A stretch of DNA of 64,000 nt from Ammoniphilus sp. YIM 78166 (GCF_004522215.1 NZ_SDLR01000001.1:806001-870000); one strand, 5' to 3'; shown: positions 16,627-26,183, counted from the stretch's first letter. The notes: generated by a model from the sequence alone, not told the origin. Numbers and translations are program-made.

Positions 16627-18684
16627 TCATAAGGTTTTCCTAGAGGCTGAGCCCAGGCCTCTATTTTGGATCGAATACAACCGGGAATAAAACCCTTTTT
16701 TCTTCATTAATTGATGATGCGTTCCCATTTCTCGAATGCGCCCTTGATGCAGAACGATAATTTTATCCGCATGTTGAATCGTGGATAAGCGATGGGCGAC
16801 GATTAAAGTGGTTCTGCCGTTTGACACTTGGCGGATTGCCCTCTGAACTTTTTGTTCGGTTTCCGTATCAATATGCGCCGTGGCTTCATCGAGGATCAAG
16901 ATATCAGGCTCCGTGACGAAGGCTCTTAAAAAGGATAGCAGCTGTTGCTGACCGGAGGATAAAGTTAAGCCTTGTTCGCCAAGGGGCGTCTGATATTGAT
17001 TAGGCAGCTTTTGAATAAATTCATCGGCTTGCAACGCTTTAGCCGCATGACGAATATCACGGGTGGGAAGTCCGTTTTGATCCAGCCGGATATTAAAGTC
17101 TACATCTCCCCGAAACATGAAGGTGTCCTGCTGGATAATGCCGATATGCTTTCTTAAGTCCTCCATGGCCATGTCACGGATATCAATTCCATCAATCTGA
17201 ATACTTCCTTTTTGAATATCATAGAAGCGATTAATAAGCTGAATGATGGAACTTTTGCCCGCTCCCGTGGCCCCGACAAAGGCTACGGTTTCTCCAGGCT
17301 CGATATGAAAACTCAGATCCTTCAGCACCCAATTATCCTCATCATAAGCGAACCAAACTCGATCAAATTGGATGGCCCCTTGGACTTTCTCGGGAAGAGG
17401 AATCGTTTCGGATTTATTTAGAATTTTCGGCTTCTCTTCTAATACCTCAAAGATCCTCTCGGAAGAAGCCAGTGCTGTTTGGATTTGATTAAATCGGTCA
17501 GCTAGGTTCATTAGGGGTTGAAAGAATTCACGGGAATAGTGAGTGAAGGCATAAACGATCCCAAACGTAATTTCCCCGCCTAAAACGGATTTCCCACCAT
17601 ACCAGATGATAAGAGCAAGGGCAAGGTTGCCGAGAAAACCAATCAGGGGATTAAAGATGGAATTGATGACTGTCGTTCGCATCCCCGCACGGTAGTGCTC
17701 CTCATTAAGATCTCGAAATTTTTCCCACTGCTTGAATTCCCGCGTAAACATTTGGATCGTTTGCATCCCGGAAAGGTTCTCGGCGAGGTAGGAATTTAAG
17801 CGGGAGAGTACCGCTCGAATATAACGCTGGGCCTCGCGTGTAACCTTCTTATAATAAAGGGTGCTTACGACGAGCAAGGGAATCACGGTAAAGCAGATCA
17901 GGGTAAGTTTAAAGCTTAACTGTAGCATAATGATGACAATTCCAATAAGAATACAAATCTCTTTTACCAAATTGACAATCACTTGGGAATAAAGCTGGTT
18001 CAGCGCTTCAACATCATGGGATACCCTTGTTACAATCCGCCCGACCGGATTTCGGTCAAAGAAGCCAATGTGCATCTGCGTCAAATGGCGAAACACTTTT
18101 TCCCGAATATCAAATATAATTCGCTGCCCTGAATACTGAAGCATATTCGTCTGAAAATACTCCAATAGCGAAGCCCCAACTACGGTAAGAAGAAAGAAGA
18201 TTCCCAGGTAAACCAACCCTGTATAGTCCTGTTGCCTGAAGAGCTCGAGGTCCGATTCGCTTAGCTTCGTTGCAGGGTACCGCAGGTCTTGGGATACAAG
18301 AAGGAGTTGCTGACCTTCATGAAGGAGAGCTGGTTCGTTTCCACTTCCTATCCATCCCGAAACCATGTAATGCTGGTCTTCTAAACGAATAATTTGAGCA
18401 GGAGAAAGGCCACCAATGTCCGTGTTGTGTTTTACTCGTGCGTAAGCTGCATGATTCCATTGGATGATCGGTTCCAGGCCCTTTTCTTTCAGCTCTTCCA
18501 CGGAACCTGCAGCCATAGGGGATTGGATTCCATTGATGCGATCATCTATGGCTATTTTGATAATATAGGGGCGCGCCAGGGCTGCAAGGACGATTAAGCC
18601 AGCCATAAAAATAGCAATCAAAATGGTTCGTCGATAGGGCTTTGCAAACCGAAGCATCTGCCTCCATAACTGCCCATCTTTCAT
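16627..18684 (-). CDS. bmrD: ABC multidrug exporter subunit, BmrD/YheH-like
   Basis: The larger half of a heterodimeric ABC exporter. The 685 residues comprise a six-helix membrane domain with an extended insert after the first helix (about residues 45-155, typical of YheH-type proteins), then a nucleotide-binding domain: Walker A GATGAGKSSIIQL near residue 480, a divergent signature LSSGQQQLLSFLRA, and Walker B ILILDEATAHID with the catalytic glutamate. ATGA overlap with the partner gene (four bases) indicates coupled translation. It carries the intact catalytic Walker B; its own signature is degenerate, so the partner's Walker site is predicted non-hydrolysing. Confidence 0.88.
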   Translation of the reverse strand: MKDGQLWRQMLRFAKPYRRTILIAIFMAGLIVLAALARPYIIKIAIDDRINGIQSPMAAGSVEELKEKGLEPIIQWNHAAYARVKHNTDIGGLSPAQIIRLEDQHYMVSGWIGSGNEPALLHEGQQLLLVSQDLRYPATKLSESDLELFRQQDYTGLVYLGIFFLLTVVGASLLEYFQTNMLQYSGQRIIFDIREKVFRHLTQMHIGFFDRNPVGRIVTRVSHDVEALNQLYSQVIVNLVKEICILIGIVIIMLQLSFKLTLICFTVIPLLVVSTLYYKKVTREAQRYIRAVLSRLNSYLAENLSGMQTIQMFTREFKQWEKFRDLNEEHYRAGMRTTVINSIFNPLIGFLGNLALALIIWYGGKSVLGGEITFGIVYAFTHYSREFFQPLMNLADRFNQIQTALASSERIFEVLEEKPKILNKSETIPLPEKVQGAIQFDRVWFAYDEDNWVLKDLSFHIEPGETVAFVGATGAGKSSIIQLINRFYDIQKGSIQIDGIDIRDMAMEDLRKHIGIIQQDTFMFRGDVDFNIRLDQNGLPTRDIRHAAKALQADEFIQKLPNQYQTPLGEQGLTLSSGQQQLLSFLRAFVTEPDILILDEATAHIDTETEQKVQRAIRQVSNGRTTLIVAHRLSTIQHADKIIVLHQGRIREMGTHHQLMKKKGFYSRLYSIQNRGLGSASRKTL

Positions 18685-20459
18685 AGAGAGTGTCCTCCTT
18701 CACTCCATCTGCCCTCGTGCTCAAGATCAAAGCCTGCTTGCTGGATTTTGTACATCTGGGCATAAATCCCTTCTTGCTGGAGAAGAGAATAATGGTTTCC
18801 CTGTTCAATGATTCTTCCGTTATCCATGACAATGATCTGATTGCAATCCATGATAGTTGATATCCGGTGGCTAACCATGATGGTCGTTCTTCCCTGTTTT
18901 ACCTTCCTAAGTCCCTCTAAAATTTGCTCTTCGGTTTGGGCATCGACAGCAGAAAGACTGTCATCGAAAATGAGAATGGGCGGATCCTTAATCACCGCTC
19001 TAGCAATACTCACTCTTTGACGCTGACCACCCGACAAGGAGGTTCCCCGTTCGCCTAATGGGGTGTCAAACTTCTTGGGAAAATGAACGATATTCTCGTA
19101 AACTTGGGCCAGTTTAGCTGCTTCCTCAATGTGGCTTTGCTGATAGCTCTTGGGGTCAAAAGCGATATTTTCAGCAATCGTTGTAGAAAATAAAAAGTTT
19201 TCTTGGGGAACGAAACCAATGGATTCCCTTAGAACACGGAGAGGGATCTGTGAGATTTCTAGCCCGTCAATGAAGATCGTTCCCTTCGGCGGATTATACA
19301 TTCTCATCAGCAAGTTCACGAGAGTGGTTTTCCCGCTGCCAACCTTTCCGACGATCGCGATGCTGCTCCCCTGTGGAATGCTAAGATTAATGTCTCTAAG
19401 CGTAGGGGAGTGGTCCCCCGGATAGGTGAAGCTTAAATGAGAGACTTGAATGCTCCCGTTAAGGGAGGTAATGGGCAATACTTCAACATCGTCCTGGACT
19501 GCGGGCTTCAGAGCTAAAATTTCCCGTAATCGAAGATCCGCAGCTCTTCCTCTTTGCAAAGTATTGATCACTTTCCCGAGGTTTTCTACCGGAGAGACCA
19601 GGAAAGATAGGTATGTATTAAAAGCAACGAATTCCCCCAGCGTAATGGTTCCTCTCATGGTTAGAATTCCTCCAAATAAAACCGAGATCAGGTAGCTTAG
19701 CCCTACAATGCCTTGGCTGATGGAAGTGAATAAAGAGTTCGAGCGAATGAGATTGCGGTTTGCCATGACGTTATTTTGATTATCTTCCATAAATTTCTTC
19801 ATCTGATCCTGTTCCTGCACGTAGGCTTTGACTACTCTGATGCCGGCGCAAAACTCCTGAACTCGGCTGGCCAATAGGCCGATAGCCTCTTGGACTCTTA
19901 AGGAGCGTTCTTGAATCTGGAATCGAAATTTATAGGCCATGTAGGATAGAGCGGGCAGAGGCAGCATAACGAGCAGGGTAAGGGAGGCGTGAATGGTTGT
20001 AGACATTGCAATTACCGTAACGGTGATCAAGATCACGGCTTCCACGGTCATAAAAACGCCTTGCATGGCCACATCGCGAGTCACGTTCACATCGTTAATC
20101 GCATGAGACATCAGATCCCCGATGCGTTGCCGCTTGTAATATTCTGGGGGCATCTTCTCCCATTGCTGAAATAGCCGATCCCGAATGTTCCTTTCGAGCT
20201 GCCGTGATAAGCGGAAAATATAAATTCGGCTGGTAGAACGAAAGAAAGCCACTCCGAATCCGATGGCTGTAATCCATAAAGCAAGCTGAAAGGTGTCAAA
20301 AAAGGTGATCGTTAGGGATTGTACTCCATTCGTAAACTTTTCCAGTAAACGAGGAATAACAAGCTGCAGTAAGCAAGATATGGACAATAAGGCAGCTCCA
20401 AAGAGATACTTTCCTTTATGCAAACGGACATATTCAGCGAATAATGATCGTGAGCCCAA
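18681..20459 (-). CDS. bmrC: ABC multidrug exporter subunit, BmrC/YheI-like
   Basis: The smaller half of the heterodimeric exporter, 592 residues: six membrane helices, then a nucleotide-binding domain with Walker A GKVGSGKTTLVNLL near residue 367, canonical signature LSGGQRQRVSIARA, and Walker B ILIFDDSLSAVD in which Asp replaces the catalytic Glu. This complements the partner, whose signature is degenerate. It starts with TTG at 20459 behind AAGGAGGAGG. Upstream lies a short leader ORF and terminator-like hairpin, similar in plan to the bmrB attenuator of Bacillus subtilis bmrBCD. Confidence 0.88.
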   Translation of the reverse strand: MGSRSLFAEYVRLHKGKYLFGAALLSISCLLQLVIPRLLEKFTNGVQSLTITFFDTFQLALWITAIGFGVAFFRSTSRIYIFRLSRQLERNIRDRLFQQWEKMPPEYYKRQRIGDLMSHAINDVNVTRDVAMQGVFMTVEAVILITVTVIAMSTTIHASLTLLVMLPLPALSYMAYKFRFQIQERSLRVQEAIGLLASRVQEFCAGIRVVKAYVQEQDQMKKFMEDNQNNVMANRNLIRSNSLFTSISQGIVGLSYLISVLFGGILTMRGTITLGEFVAFNTYLSFLVSPVENLGKVINTLQRGRAADLRLREILALKPAVQDDVEVLPITSLNGSIQVSHLSFTYPGDHSPTLRDINLSIPQGSSIAIVGKVGSGKTTLVNLLMRMYNPPKGTIFIDGLEISQIPLRVLRESIGFVPQENFLFSTTIAENIAFDPKSYQQSHIEEAAKLAQVYENIVHFPKKFDTPLGERGTSLSGGQRQRVSIARAVIKDPPILIFDDSLSAVDAQTEEQILEGLRKVKQGRTTIMVSHRISTIMDCNQIIVMDNGRIIEQGNHYSLLQQEGIYAQMYKIQQAGFDLEHEGRWSEGGHSL

Positions 20460-20475
20460 GCGCTTCCTCCTCCTT

Positions 20476-20506
20476 AGAAAAAAGGTTGTGCCTATAGATT
20501 AAGGCT
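20476..20506 (-). promoter_or_regulatory. Attenuator-like hairpin before the ABC exporter
   Basis: On the reverse strand GCCT...AGGC (20505-20490) forms a small stem immediately after the leader stop codon and is followed within six bases by a six-T run (TTTTTT near 20483-20478). CCTT in that run can also pair with AAGG of the exporter's Shine-Dalgarno site. Position and make-up fit transcription or translation attenuation coupled to leader translation. Confidence 0.55.
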
Positions 20507-20584
20507 TTATAAGAGGTCTATCCATGGATAATAGCGCTGTATTTCATGGATTATTTTGATGCTTGGGGAAACCTGCATAATCAT
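20507..20584 (-). CDS. Leader peptide upstream of the ABC exporter (BmrB-like role)
   Basis: A 25-codon ORF starting ATG at 20584 (MIMQVSPSIK...) and ending with TAA at 20507-20509. A purine-rich AAGGAGAGTAAGAGGAA site immediately precedes the start. It lies between the exporter promoter and the terminator-like hairpin. In Bacillus subtilis, BmrB is a leader whose translation controls bmrCD through ribosome stalling in the presence of ribosome-targeting antibiotics; here the sequence of the peptide differs and only the architecture is alike, so the role is inferred. The C-terminal part contains a YYPW stretch close to the stop. Confidence 0.6.
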   Translation of the reverse strand: MIMQVSPSIKIIHEIQRYYPWIDLL

Positions 20585-20626
20585 TTCCTCTTACTCTCCT
20601 TACTGGAATACAATCCGATTTTATTG

Positions 20627-20647
20627 ATTATAGACAATATTTGTCTA
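20627..20647 (-). promoter_or_regulatory. Exporter -10 region overlapped by a perfect palindrome
   Basis: A consensus -10 TATAAT lies at 20632-20627 on the reverse strand. The palindrome TAGACAA, TAT, TTGTCTA (20631-20647) overlaps it and is a likely repressor operator. It sits between the exporter leader and the divergent pectate lyase remnant. I do not recognise the regulator that would bind it. Confidence 0.5.
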
Positions 20648-20693
20648 ATCTAATATAAGTAAATTCATAACATTCTTTTTTTTGAGGTCAAGC

Positions 20694-21316
20694 ATGGAGG
20701 AATTCGAAAAGTATATTCACACCGTAAAAGAGTTTGCTGATCATGTGCTCCGCTATGGAAAAGACCAGTATGGAGAATCGTCAACCCCCTTATTTGTTGA
20801 TGGGCTAAACGTAACCACCTATGAACCCGTCAAATGGCTTTCAGAGGGAATGGAATGGATACTCTCCACTTTGATAAAGAAGATAATACGATTCATCCGA
20901 TCCTGACAGATGGTACACGATTAACCGGGCTCATCATGGAAAAAAGCGGATACTACGGAAAGCAAGGAGAAGCCTTGCCTTCGGAGCGGGCGAATCTCTT
21001 ATGGATGTGGTCGTATGCCAAAGGATATCGATTATCAAGGAATATACAGCTATGGGAAATTGCCCGAAGCGTAGGAAACAATTGGGAGTTGGGGGATATC
21101 GGTGAAGCTCCGGGCGAAGAGCCACGGCTAAATGAATGGTCGGCTTGTTCGGATCCTATTGGAATTTATGCCTTGATCGAGCTGTATCGCGCAATCGGTA
21201 AAAAAGCCTACCTAAATCTGGCTCAAAGAATTGCGGATAACATCATTGCTTTCAAGTTCCATAAGGGCTTTTTCCTGCCAATTAAACCGTTTCCGTTTGA
21301 AGCGGTTTTTTTCTAG
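20694..21316 (+). pseudogene. Broken pectate lyase gene (PL2-like), frameshifted and truncated
   Basis: The first frame (from ATG at 20694 behind GAGGT) encodes ADHVLRYGKDQYGESSTPLF then VDGLNVTTYEPVKW, which resembles intracellular or secreted PL2-type pectate disaccharide-lyases. The frame is lost near 20834-20906: the continuation HFDKEDNTIHPILTDGTRL and LPSERANLLWMWSYAKGYRL is in another frame up to 21316. The readable region then runs into a terminator hairpin (AAACCG/CGGTTT, T-run near 21286-21313), so the C-terminal half of the roughly 500-residue enzyme is missing. It is the only pectate lyase-like gene in the window. The exact family is moderately certain; the disruption is directly visible. 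Confidence 0.65.
21286..21314 (+). terminator. Terminator at the end of the lyase remnant
   Basis: AAACCG and CGGTTT with a 13-base loop are followed by a run of Ts. It lies inside the last codons of the open frame of the remnant, marking where the deletion joined other sequence. Confidence 0.6.
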
Positions 21317-21427
21317 CTGGTTTTATTTGTTTTACAAATTCAATATATTCACTATTCCCAAATAAAAAAAATACGATAAAATAGAAATACATAAATTCTA
21401 TTCTTGGAGATCAAACTGAGGTGCATT

Positions 21428-23200
21428 TTGAAACCGTTTATTACGAGAGTTTTTTTTTCATCGTTTAAATCTACGATTTTGACCTTGTTTCTGCCGATTA
21501 TTGTGATCTGTATCTTGGTAACAGGGTTTGTCTCTTACTTTTTGGCATCCAGCCAATTGCAGGAAAATGCTTTTAAGAGTATTAATGATACTGTCTTTCA
21601 AACGAAGAGCTATTTGGATAACCAATTGCGCGATGTTTTCGAACAGCTGGTAGCGCTGTCAAATCATCCGGATACACTGTCTGTCATAGCCAGGCATCCA
21701 TCGGATATTGGTCCTTCGGATTATATAAGAATGGACACCCACTTAAGCCGGATCGCTTCTTTCAATCCGATCATAGAATCCGCATTAATTCATCTCCATG
21801 ATGGTAAGTTCGTGCTTTTTCGCAGCGATGATCAGTGGGCTAAGGTGCGTTTTTCCTATCCTGATTATCGCGAACGATTCCAGGGGGGACAGGAAGATTT
21901 CTATTGGCAGAATCTTCACCAAGATGACATCTTTATCAGCTCGCGCGAGGAAAGTGAAGTGGTTAGCGTATTCAAGCTGATTGGAAAAGAACAGGCAAAG
22001 GCGAATGGGGTCCTCTTGTTTCATATCAATCGAGACTTTTTTCGCAACGTATTCAACGACTCACTCATCGGAGAAAACGGATACTTAGTTTTAGTGAACC
22101 AAGAGGGCGTAATGAGCTTTAAACAAGTAGATGAGGAGTACCAGCTTAATGATGAGGTGCTGAAACATCTACAGGGCATCACCAAGGACCAGGGACGCTT
22201 TGAATTTCAAAAGCCGAATGGAAAAAAAATGTTGGTGATCTATGATACGCTCAGCGTCAATCGTTGGAAGGTAGCGGCCGTGTTCCCAGAAGAGGATCTT
22301 CTGAAGCGTGTTGATTACATTAAAGTCGTGACCTTGATCGTGGCTGTCCTACTCATTATTGTGGCTGTGTTTCTAGCCAGCATGATTGCCAGATACATTA
22401 CCCGGCCCATTTCCTACCTTGTCAACAGCATGAAGGGGTTTGAAAAAGGCAATATGGAAGTGAAGCTCGATGTGGTGGGAGCTAGTGAAATCGGGCTATT
22501 GTATAAGGGAGTTCGGGATTTGGTGGTTCGAGTCAATCGTTTGCTGGATCAGATTCGCGCTGAGCAGGAGACGAAACGGCAATTGGAGCTTGCCGTGATG
22601 CAAGCGCAGATTAATCCTCACTTTCTTTACAATACCTTATATTCCATCAAAGGGCTTTCGGACATGGGATTAAACAAGGAAGCAAGCTCCATGGTCACCG
22701 CGTTGTCTAACTTTTTCCGAATCGGAATCAGTCGAGGGCAAGAGATTATCAGAGTGCAAGAAGAAGTTGAGCATATCAGCAACTACATGTTCATTCAGGA
22801 AATGCGCTACGGCGATGATTTCTCCTATGACATCGAGGTTGAACCCAGAATCTTGCATGGACAAATGATCAAGTTAACCCTGCAACCCTTGATTGAAAAC
22901 GCTATTTATCACGGAGTGAAGCAAACGAGAGGGATTGGACATATTCAAGTGAATGGGTATCTCCTTGACGAGGATATTTGCTTCGAGGTCAAAGATAACG
23001 GGGCAGGCATGAGTAAGGAACGACTAGAGGAAATCCGAAAAGGCTTAAGTGATAAGGACCCAGCCAAACTAGGCTTCGGTGTACGGAGCGTTCATGAACG
23101 GATTCAGCTCCATTATGGAGAGAAGTATGGACTGACAATTGACAGCGAGGAAGGAAAAGGGACGATAGTCAAAGTCTTAATTCCTCTGTTGGAAGGATAG
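21428..23200 (+). CDS. YesM-type sensor histidine kinase
   Basis: A membrane sensor kinase of the YesM/LytS-like (His_kinase) family. One helix near residues 15-38, a large extracytoplasmic sensing domain to about residue 290, a second helix (VVTLIVAVLLIIVAVFLASM), HAMP, then the kinase core with phospho-acceptor His in QINPHFLYNTLYSIK near residue 397 and ATPase box DNGAGMS. I prefer the TTG at 21428 (GAGGTG just upstream, 590 residues) over the TTG at 21404. Directly followed by its response regulator and a sugar-binding lipoprotein, it probably senses extracellular pectin oligosaccharides. Confidence 0.88.
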   Translation: MKPFITRVFFSSFKSTILTLFLPIIVICILVTGFVSYFLASSQLQENAFKSINDTVFQTKSYLDNQLRDVFEQLVALSNHPDTLSVIARHPSDIGPSDYIRMDTHLSRIASFNPIIESALIHLHDGKFVLFRSDDQWAKVRFSYPDYRERFQGGQEDFYWQNLHQDDIFISSREESEVVSVFKLIGKEQAKANGVLLFHINRDFFRNVFNDSLIGENGYLVLVNQEGVMSFKQVDEEYQLNDEVLKHLQGITKDQGRFEFQKPNGKKMLVIYDTLSVNRWKVAAVFPEEDLLKRVDYIKVVTLIVAVLLIIVAVFLASMIARYITRPISYLVNSMKGFEKGNMEVKLDVVGASEIGLLYKGVRDLVVRVNRLLDQIRAEQETKRQLELAVMQAQINPHFLYNTLYSIKGLSDMGLNKEASSMVTALSNFFRIGISRGQEIIRVQEEVEHISNYMFIQEMRYGDDFSYDIEVEPRILHGQMIKLTLQPLIENAIYHGVKQTRGIGHIQVNGYLLDEDICFEVKDNGAGMSKERLEEIRKGLSDKDPAKLGFGVRSVHERIQLHYGEKYGLTIDSEEGKGTIVKVLIPLLEG

Positions 23201-24787
23201 GTGAATGAAATGTACAAGCTTGTAATTGTAGACGATGACCGTATTATACGTCGAGGCCTATCAAGTATTTCGTGGGAAGACTATGGTTACCAACTGGTGG
23301 GGGAAGCCCCTGACGGGGAAAGAGGATTAGAGGTGATTGCCGAGGAGCGGCCGCACATCGTCATTTCGGATATCAAGATGCCGTTTATGGATGGGTTGGA
23401 AATGTCTCGGATTATCAAAGAAAAGTATCCCGAAATCAAGGTGATCCTGCTTACGGGCTACGATGACTTTAAATTCGCGCAGGAAGCAATTAAACTTAGA
23501 GCTTATGACTATCTTCTCAAACCGGTAGACCGAGAAGTGCTCATCGAAAAGGTAAAGCTCGCTTCAATGGAATGGGAAAATGAGAGAAAAGCGGAAAAGC
23601 AAATTAAGGAAGGTATGCCCTTTCTTCGCCAGCGATTTCTAAAAAGGCTCTTCTATCAGCAGGGTCGGCAGGGAGACTTGCAGAAGGAGATGGAGTTTCT
23701 TGGCATCAACCTGACTGGTCGTCATATGGCTGCATGCTTAATTAAGCTCGACGAATATAAGCAAGCCGAGATAATGGAAAAGGAAATGCTTAAGTACTGC
23801 GTATTTAATATTGTTGAAGAAATCCTGCATAAAGAAAATCACGGGTTAGTGTATGATTCTGAAAGCGATGAGCTTATCGTGCTGTACACTAATGATGAAG
23901 AAGTAGATGAAGCACGTCAGGGTTTCTATCGTTTCGCCGAACATATTCGGGAGAACGTCAGTCTTTATCTGAAGACAACGGTGACAATCGCTCTTGGACG
24001 AATGTATGGTGACATATCGGAGGTTGCATTATCTTACGAAGAGGCTCGCTCGGCGATTGAATTTCGCCATTTGATTGGAAAGGATCAAGTGTTTTCCATC
24101 GAGGATACGGGTTTGGCTCCTAATCCAACTGCGAATAAAAGCAAAGGGTTGGAGAATGAGCTGGTCTTGAAAGTCAAGCTTGGCTTGGCTCAGGAAGTGA
24201 AGGATCTCCTGTTGAATATGCATGAGCAATGGCGTGAGGAGAAAAAGTCCCTGCATCACGTTCGACTCATGGCCCTGCAACTGGTTGTCCTGCTGTTCCG
24301 CGAGGCAGAGGAGTGGGCTAAGGATTGGGTGGAGGATCACCGTGAGGATCTAGGTACCCATTACCATGAAATTCATGAGCTGCAAACGGCACAGGAAATT
24401 GTGGCGAAGTTAGAAGAAACGACGTCCAGTTTGTTATCCTTTGTTAAACAACAGCGAGAGAGCCAGAAGAATGCGACTGTTGATAAGGCTATGAGATATA
24501 TAGAAGAAAACTTCCATCAGGAGGGACTTTCCCTGCAGGATGTTGCCAAAGAGGTTCATATTAGTCCGACCTATTTAAGCATTCTATTTAAGCAAGACAA
24601 GAACATCAACTTTTCGGAATTCGTTCTAGAAACGAGAATGAAGAAAGCCATGGAGCTTCTTCGACAACAAAATCTCAAGGCTTATGAAGTGGCCGAAATG
24701 GTAGGCTATAACAATCCGCAATATTTTAGCGTAAGTTTTAAAAAATATACCGGGTATTCGCCACTGGACTTTAAAAAACAAGCATAA
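23201..24787 (+). CDS. YesN-type AraC response regulator
   Basis: Response regulator of 528 residues with a receiver domain (Asp57 in VISDIKMPFMDG; DDD at 11-13), a long middle region, and a C-terminal AraC DNA-binding domain (LQDVAKEVHISPTYLSILFK and YEVAEMVGYNNPQYFSVSFK). It starts with GTG right after the kinase stop codon. Likely target: the ABC sugar operon promoter near 26170-26240, where AAAACGT occurs twice 32 bases apart. The pairing with the kinase is sure from adjacency; the target is inference. Confidence 0.9.
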   Translation: MNEMYKLVIVDDDRIIRRGLSSISWEDYGYQLVGEAPDGERGLEVIAEERPHIVISDIKMPFMDGLEMSRIIKEKYPEIKVILLTGYDDFKFAQEAIKLRAYDYLLKPVDREVLIEKVKLASMEWENERKAEKQIKEGMPFLRQRFLKRLFYQQGRQGDLQKEMEFLGINLTGRHMAACLIKLDEYKQAEIMEKEMLKYCVFNIVEEILHKENHGLVYDSESDELIVLYTNDEEVDEARQGFYRFAEHIRENVSLYLKTTVTIALGRMYGDISEVALSYEEARSAIEFRHLIGKDQVFSIEDTGLAPNPTANKSKGLENELVLKVKLGLAQEVKDLLLNMHEQWREEKKSLHHVRLMALQLVVLLFREAEEWAKDWVEDHREDLGTHYHEIHELQTAQEIVAKLEETTSSLLSFVKQQRESQKNATVDKAMRYIEENFHQEGLSLQDVAKEVHISPTYLSILFKQDKNINFSEFVLETRMKKAMELLRQQNLKAYEVAEMVGYNNPQYFSVSFKKYTGYSPLDFKKQA

Positions 24788-24801
24788 GGGGATGAGAGGA
24801 A

Positions 24802-26142
24802 TTGAAGGTTCGTACCCTTTTAAGATTGAGTTTAACAGGGATGTTCCTACTAGCCGGCTGTGGATCCACTCCTGACTATACCATCATCGTAGACGGGACC
24901 GAAGATTCTCAAGCACCTGAAGAGGATGAAGTGGTGTTAACCTTCTGGGACTCCAATGCTGGCCCCCAGAGAACTCCCTATTATCAGGAGCTAATCACGC
25001 AATTTGAAGAACAACATCCCAATATTCGGGTGGAGTACGTGGGGATACCTAACAAAACCAATATCCAGAAGTACAATGCTGCCATCGCGGCTAACGATAC
25101 TCCGGATGTGGCTGAAATCTATCCGAGCTGGCTCGCTTCGTTTACGCAACGGGGAGCCCTGCTCCCTTTGGATCCTTTTTTTGAGGAATGGAGCGAAAAG
25201 GAAAAGATCAGCAAAGAGGCAATCCAGTTTAACCGAGAAGTCGTGGCTGATCAACAGCTCTATGCTATACCGAATACACAAAACATGGATATTCTATGGT
25301 ACCGTAAGGATTGGTACGAAGAAAAAGGGGTCAAACCGCCTGAAACGTGGGATGAATTCTTCACTTCTGTGAAAACGCTAACCGATAAGAAACTCGATCG
25401 CTATGGTTATACTATTCGGGGTGGAAAAGGAAGTTCTTTTCAGCTTCAACGAATGATGTATGCGTATTCAGGGATTGATCTGTATTTCGACGCTCAGGGA
25501 AAAAGCACCATCAACGATCCCCTGCATGTAGAGTTTTTGAAAAAGTACATGAGTTTGTATAAACAGTACACGCCGGAAACAGATGTAACGAACTCATATA
25601 AGGAAATGCTTGCCGTTTTTGTTACAGGAAACGCAGCGTTGGTACAACATAATATCGGCTCTTACGCCGAAAATAGTCAAAAGCTGAGACCAGAGGAGTT
25701 TGCGGCACTGCCTTTGCCTAAGACGGTTCAAGGACGTTTTGTAGTTGAAGGTGGAAATACGAGCGGATATGGGATCTTTAAAAATACGGAGCATCCTAAG
25801 GAAGCTTGGCAATTGGTCAGCTTTCTATCTTCCGCGCAAGCTCAAAGCTACTGGAACCAGCAAATCGGCCAACTGCCTACGCATTCCGATGTGTTAAAAG
25901 AGTCATGGGTGAGAGAGGCCGAGCATATTCAAACCGCCTTCCGTGTGCTCGAAGATCCTGCAACCCGGTACTACAATCCGCCTTTTTACTTGCCTGAGTA
26001 CCGCTCTATCCTCGATAATATTGTGGACCCAGGCATTCAGTCGGTGTTGAGCCAAAAGAAGTCGATAGAGGAATTTTTGTATGAATGGGCGAATGCCATG
26101 GAAAAATCGAAACAGAAGTATGAAAGTGCTCTTAAAAAATAA
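24802..26142 (+). CDS. Extracellular sugar-binding lipoprotein (ABC transporter)
   Basis: A solute-binding lipoprotein of 446 residues. A signal peptide with lipobox FLLAGC ends near residue 20; the mature part has the sugar-binding SBP family 1 fold (NAGPQRTPYYQELITQFEEQ and NTQNMDILWYRKDWYEEKG). It is transcribed with the YesM/YesN pair rather than with the permeases. It is closely related to the protein at 28095, roughly two thirds of compared positions by eye. It may feed the sensor kinase or simply be a second receptor. A terminator overlaps its end. It starts with TTG at 24802 behind GAGAGGAA. Confidence 0.87.
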   Translation: MKVRTLLRLSLTGMFLLAGCGSTPDYTIIVDGTEDSQAPEEDEVVLTFWDSNAGPQRTPYYQELITQFEEQHPNIRVEYVGIPNKTNIQKYNAAIAANDTPDVAEIYPSWLASFTQRGALLPLDPFFEEWSEKEKISKEAIQFNREVVADQQLYAIPNTQNMDILWYRKDWYEEKGVKPPETWDEFFTSVKTLTDKKLDRYGYTIRGGKGSSFQLQRMMYAYSGIDLYFDAQGKSTINDPLHVEFLKKYMSLYKQYTPETDVTNSYKEMLAVFVTGNAALVQHNIGSYAENSQKLRPEEFAALPLPKTVQGRFVVEGGNTSGYGIFKNTEHPKEAWQLVSFLSSAQAQSYWNQQIGQLPTHSDVLKESWVREAEHIQTAFRVLEDPATRYYNPPFYLPEYRSILDNIVDPGIQSVLSQKKSIEEFLYEWANAMEKSKQKYESALKK

Positions 26143-26156
26143 GAGCGCTTTTTTTT
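26116..26156 (+). terminator. Terminator at the end of the first solute-binding gene
   Basis: AGTGCTCTTA / TAAGAGCGCT with an A-rich loop and a following run of T. It overlaps the last codons of the gene and separates the regulatory operon from the permease operon. Confidence 0.8.
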
Positions 26157-26183
26157 TCATTTTTTAAAATGATATAAAAATCT

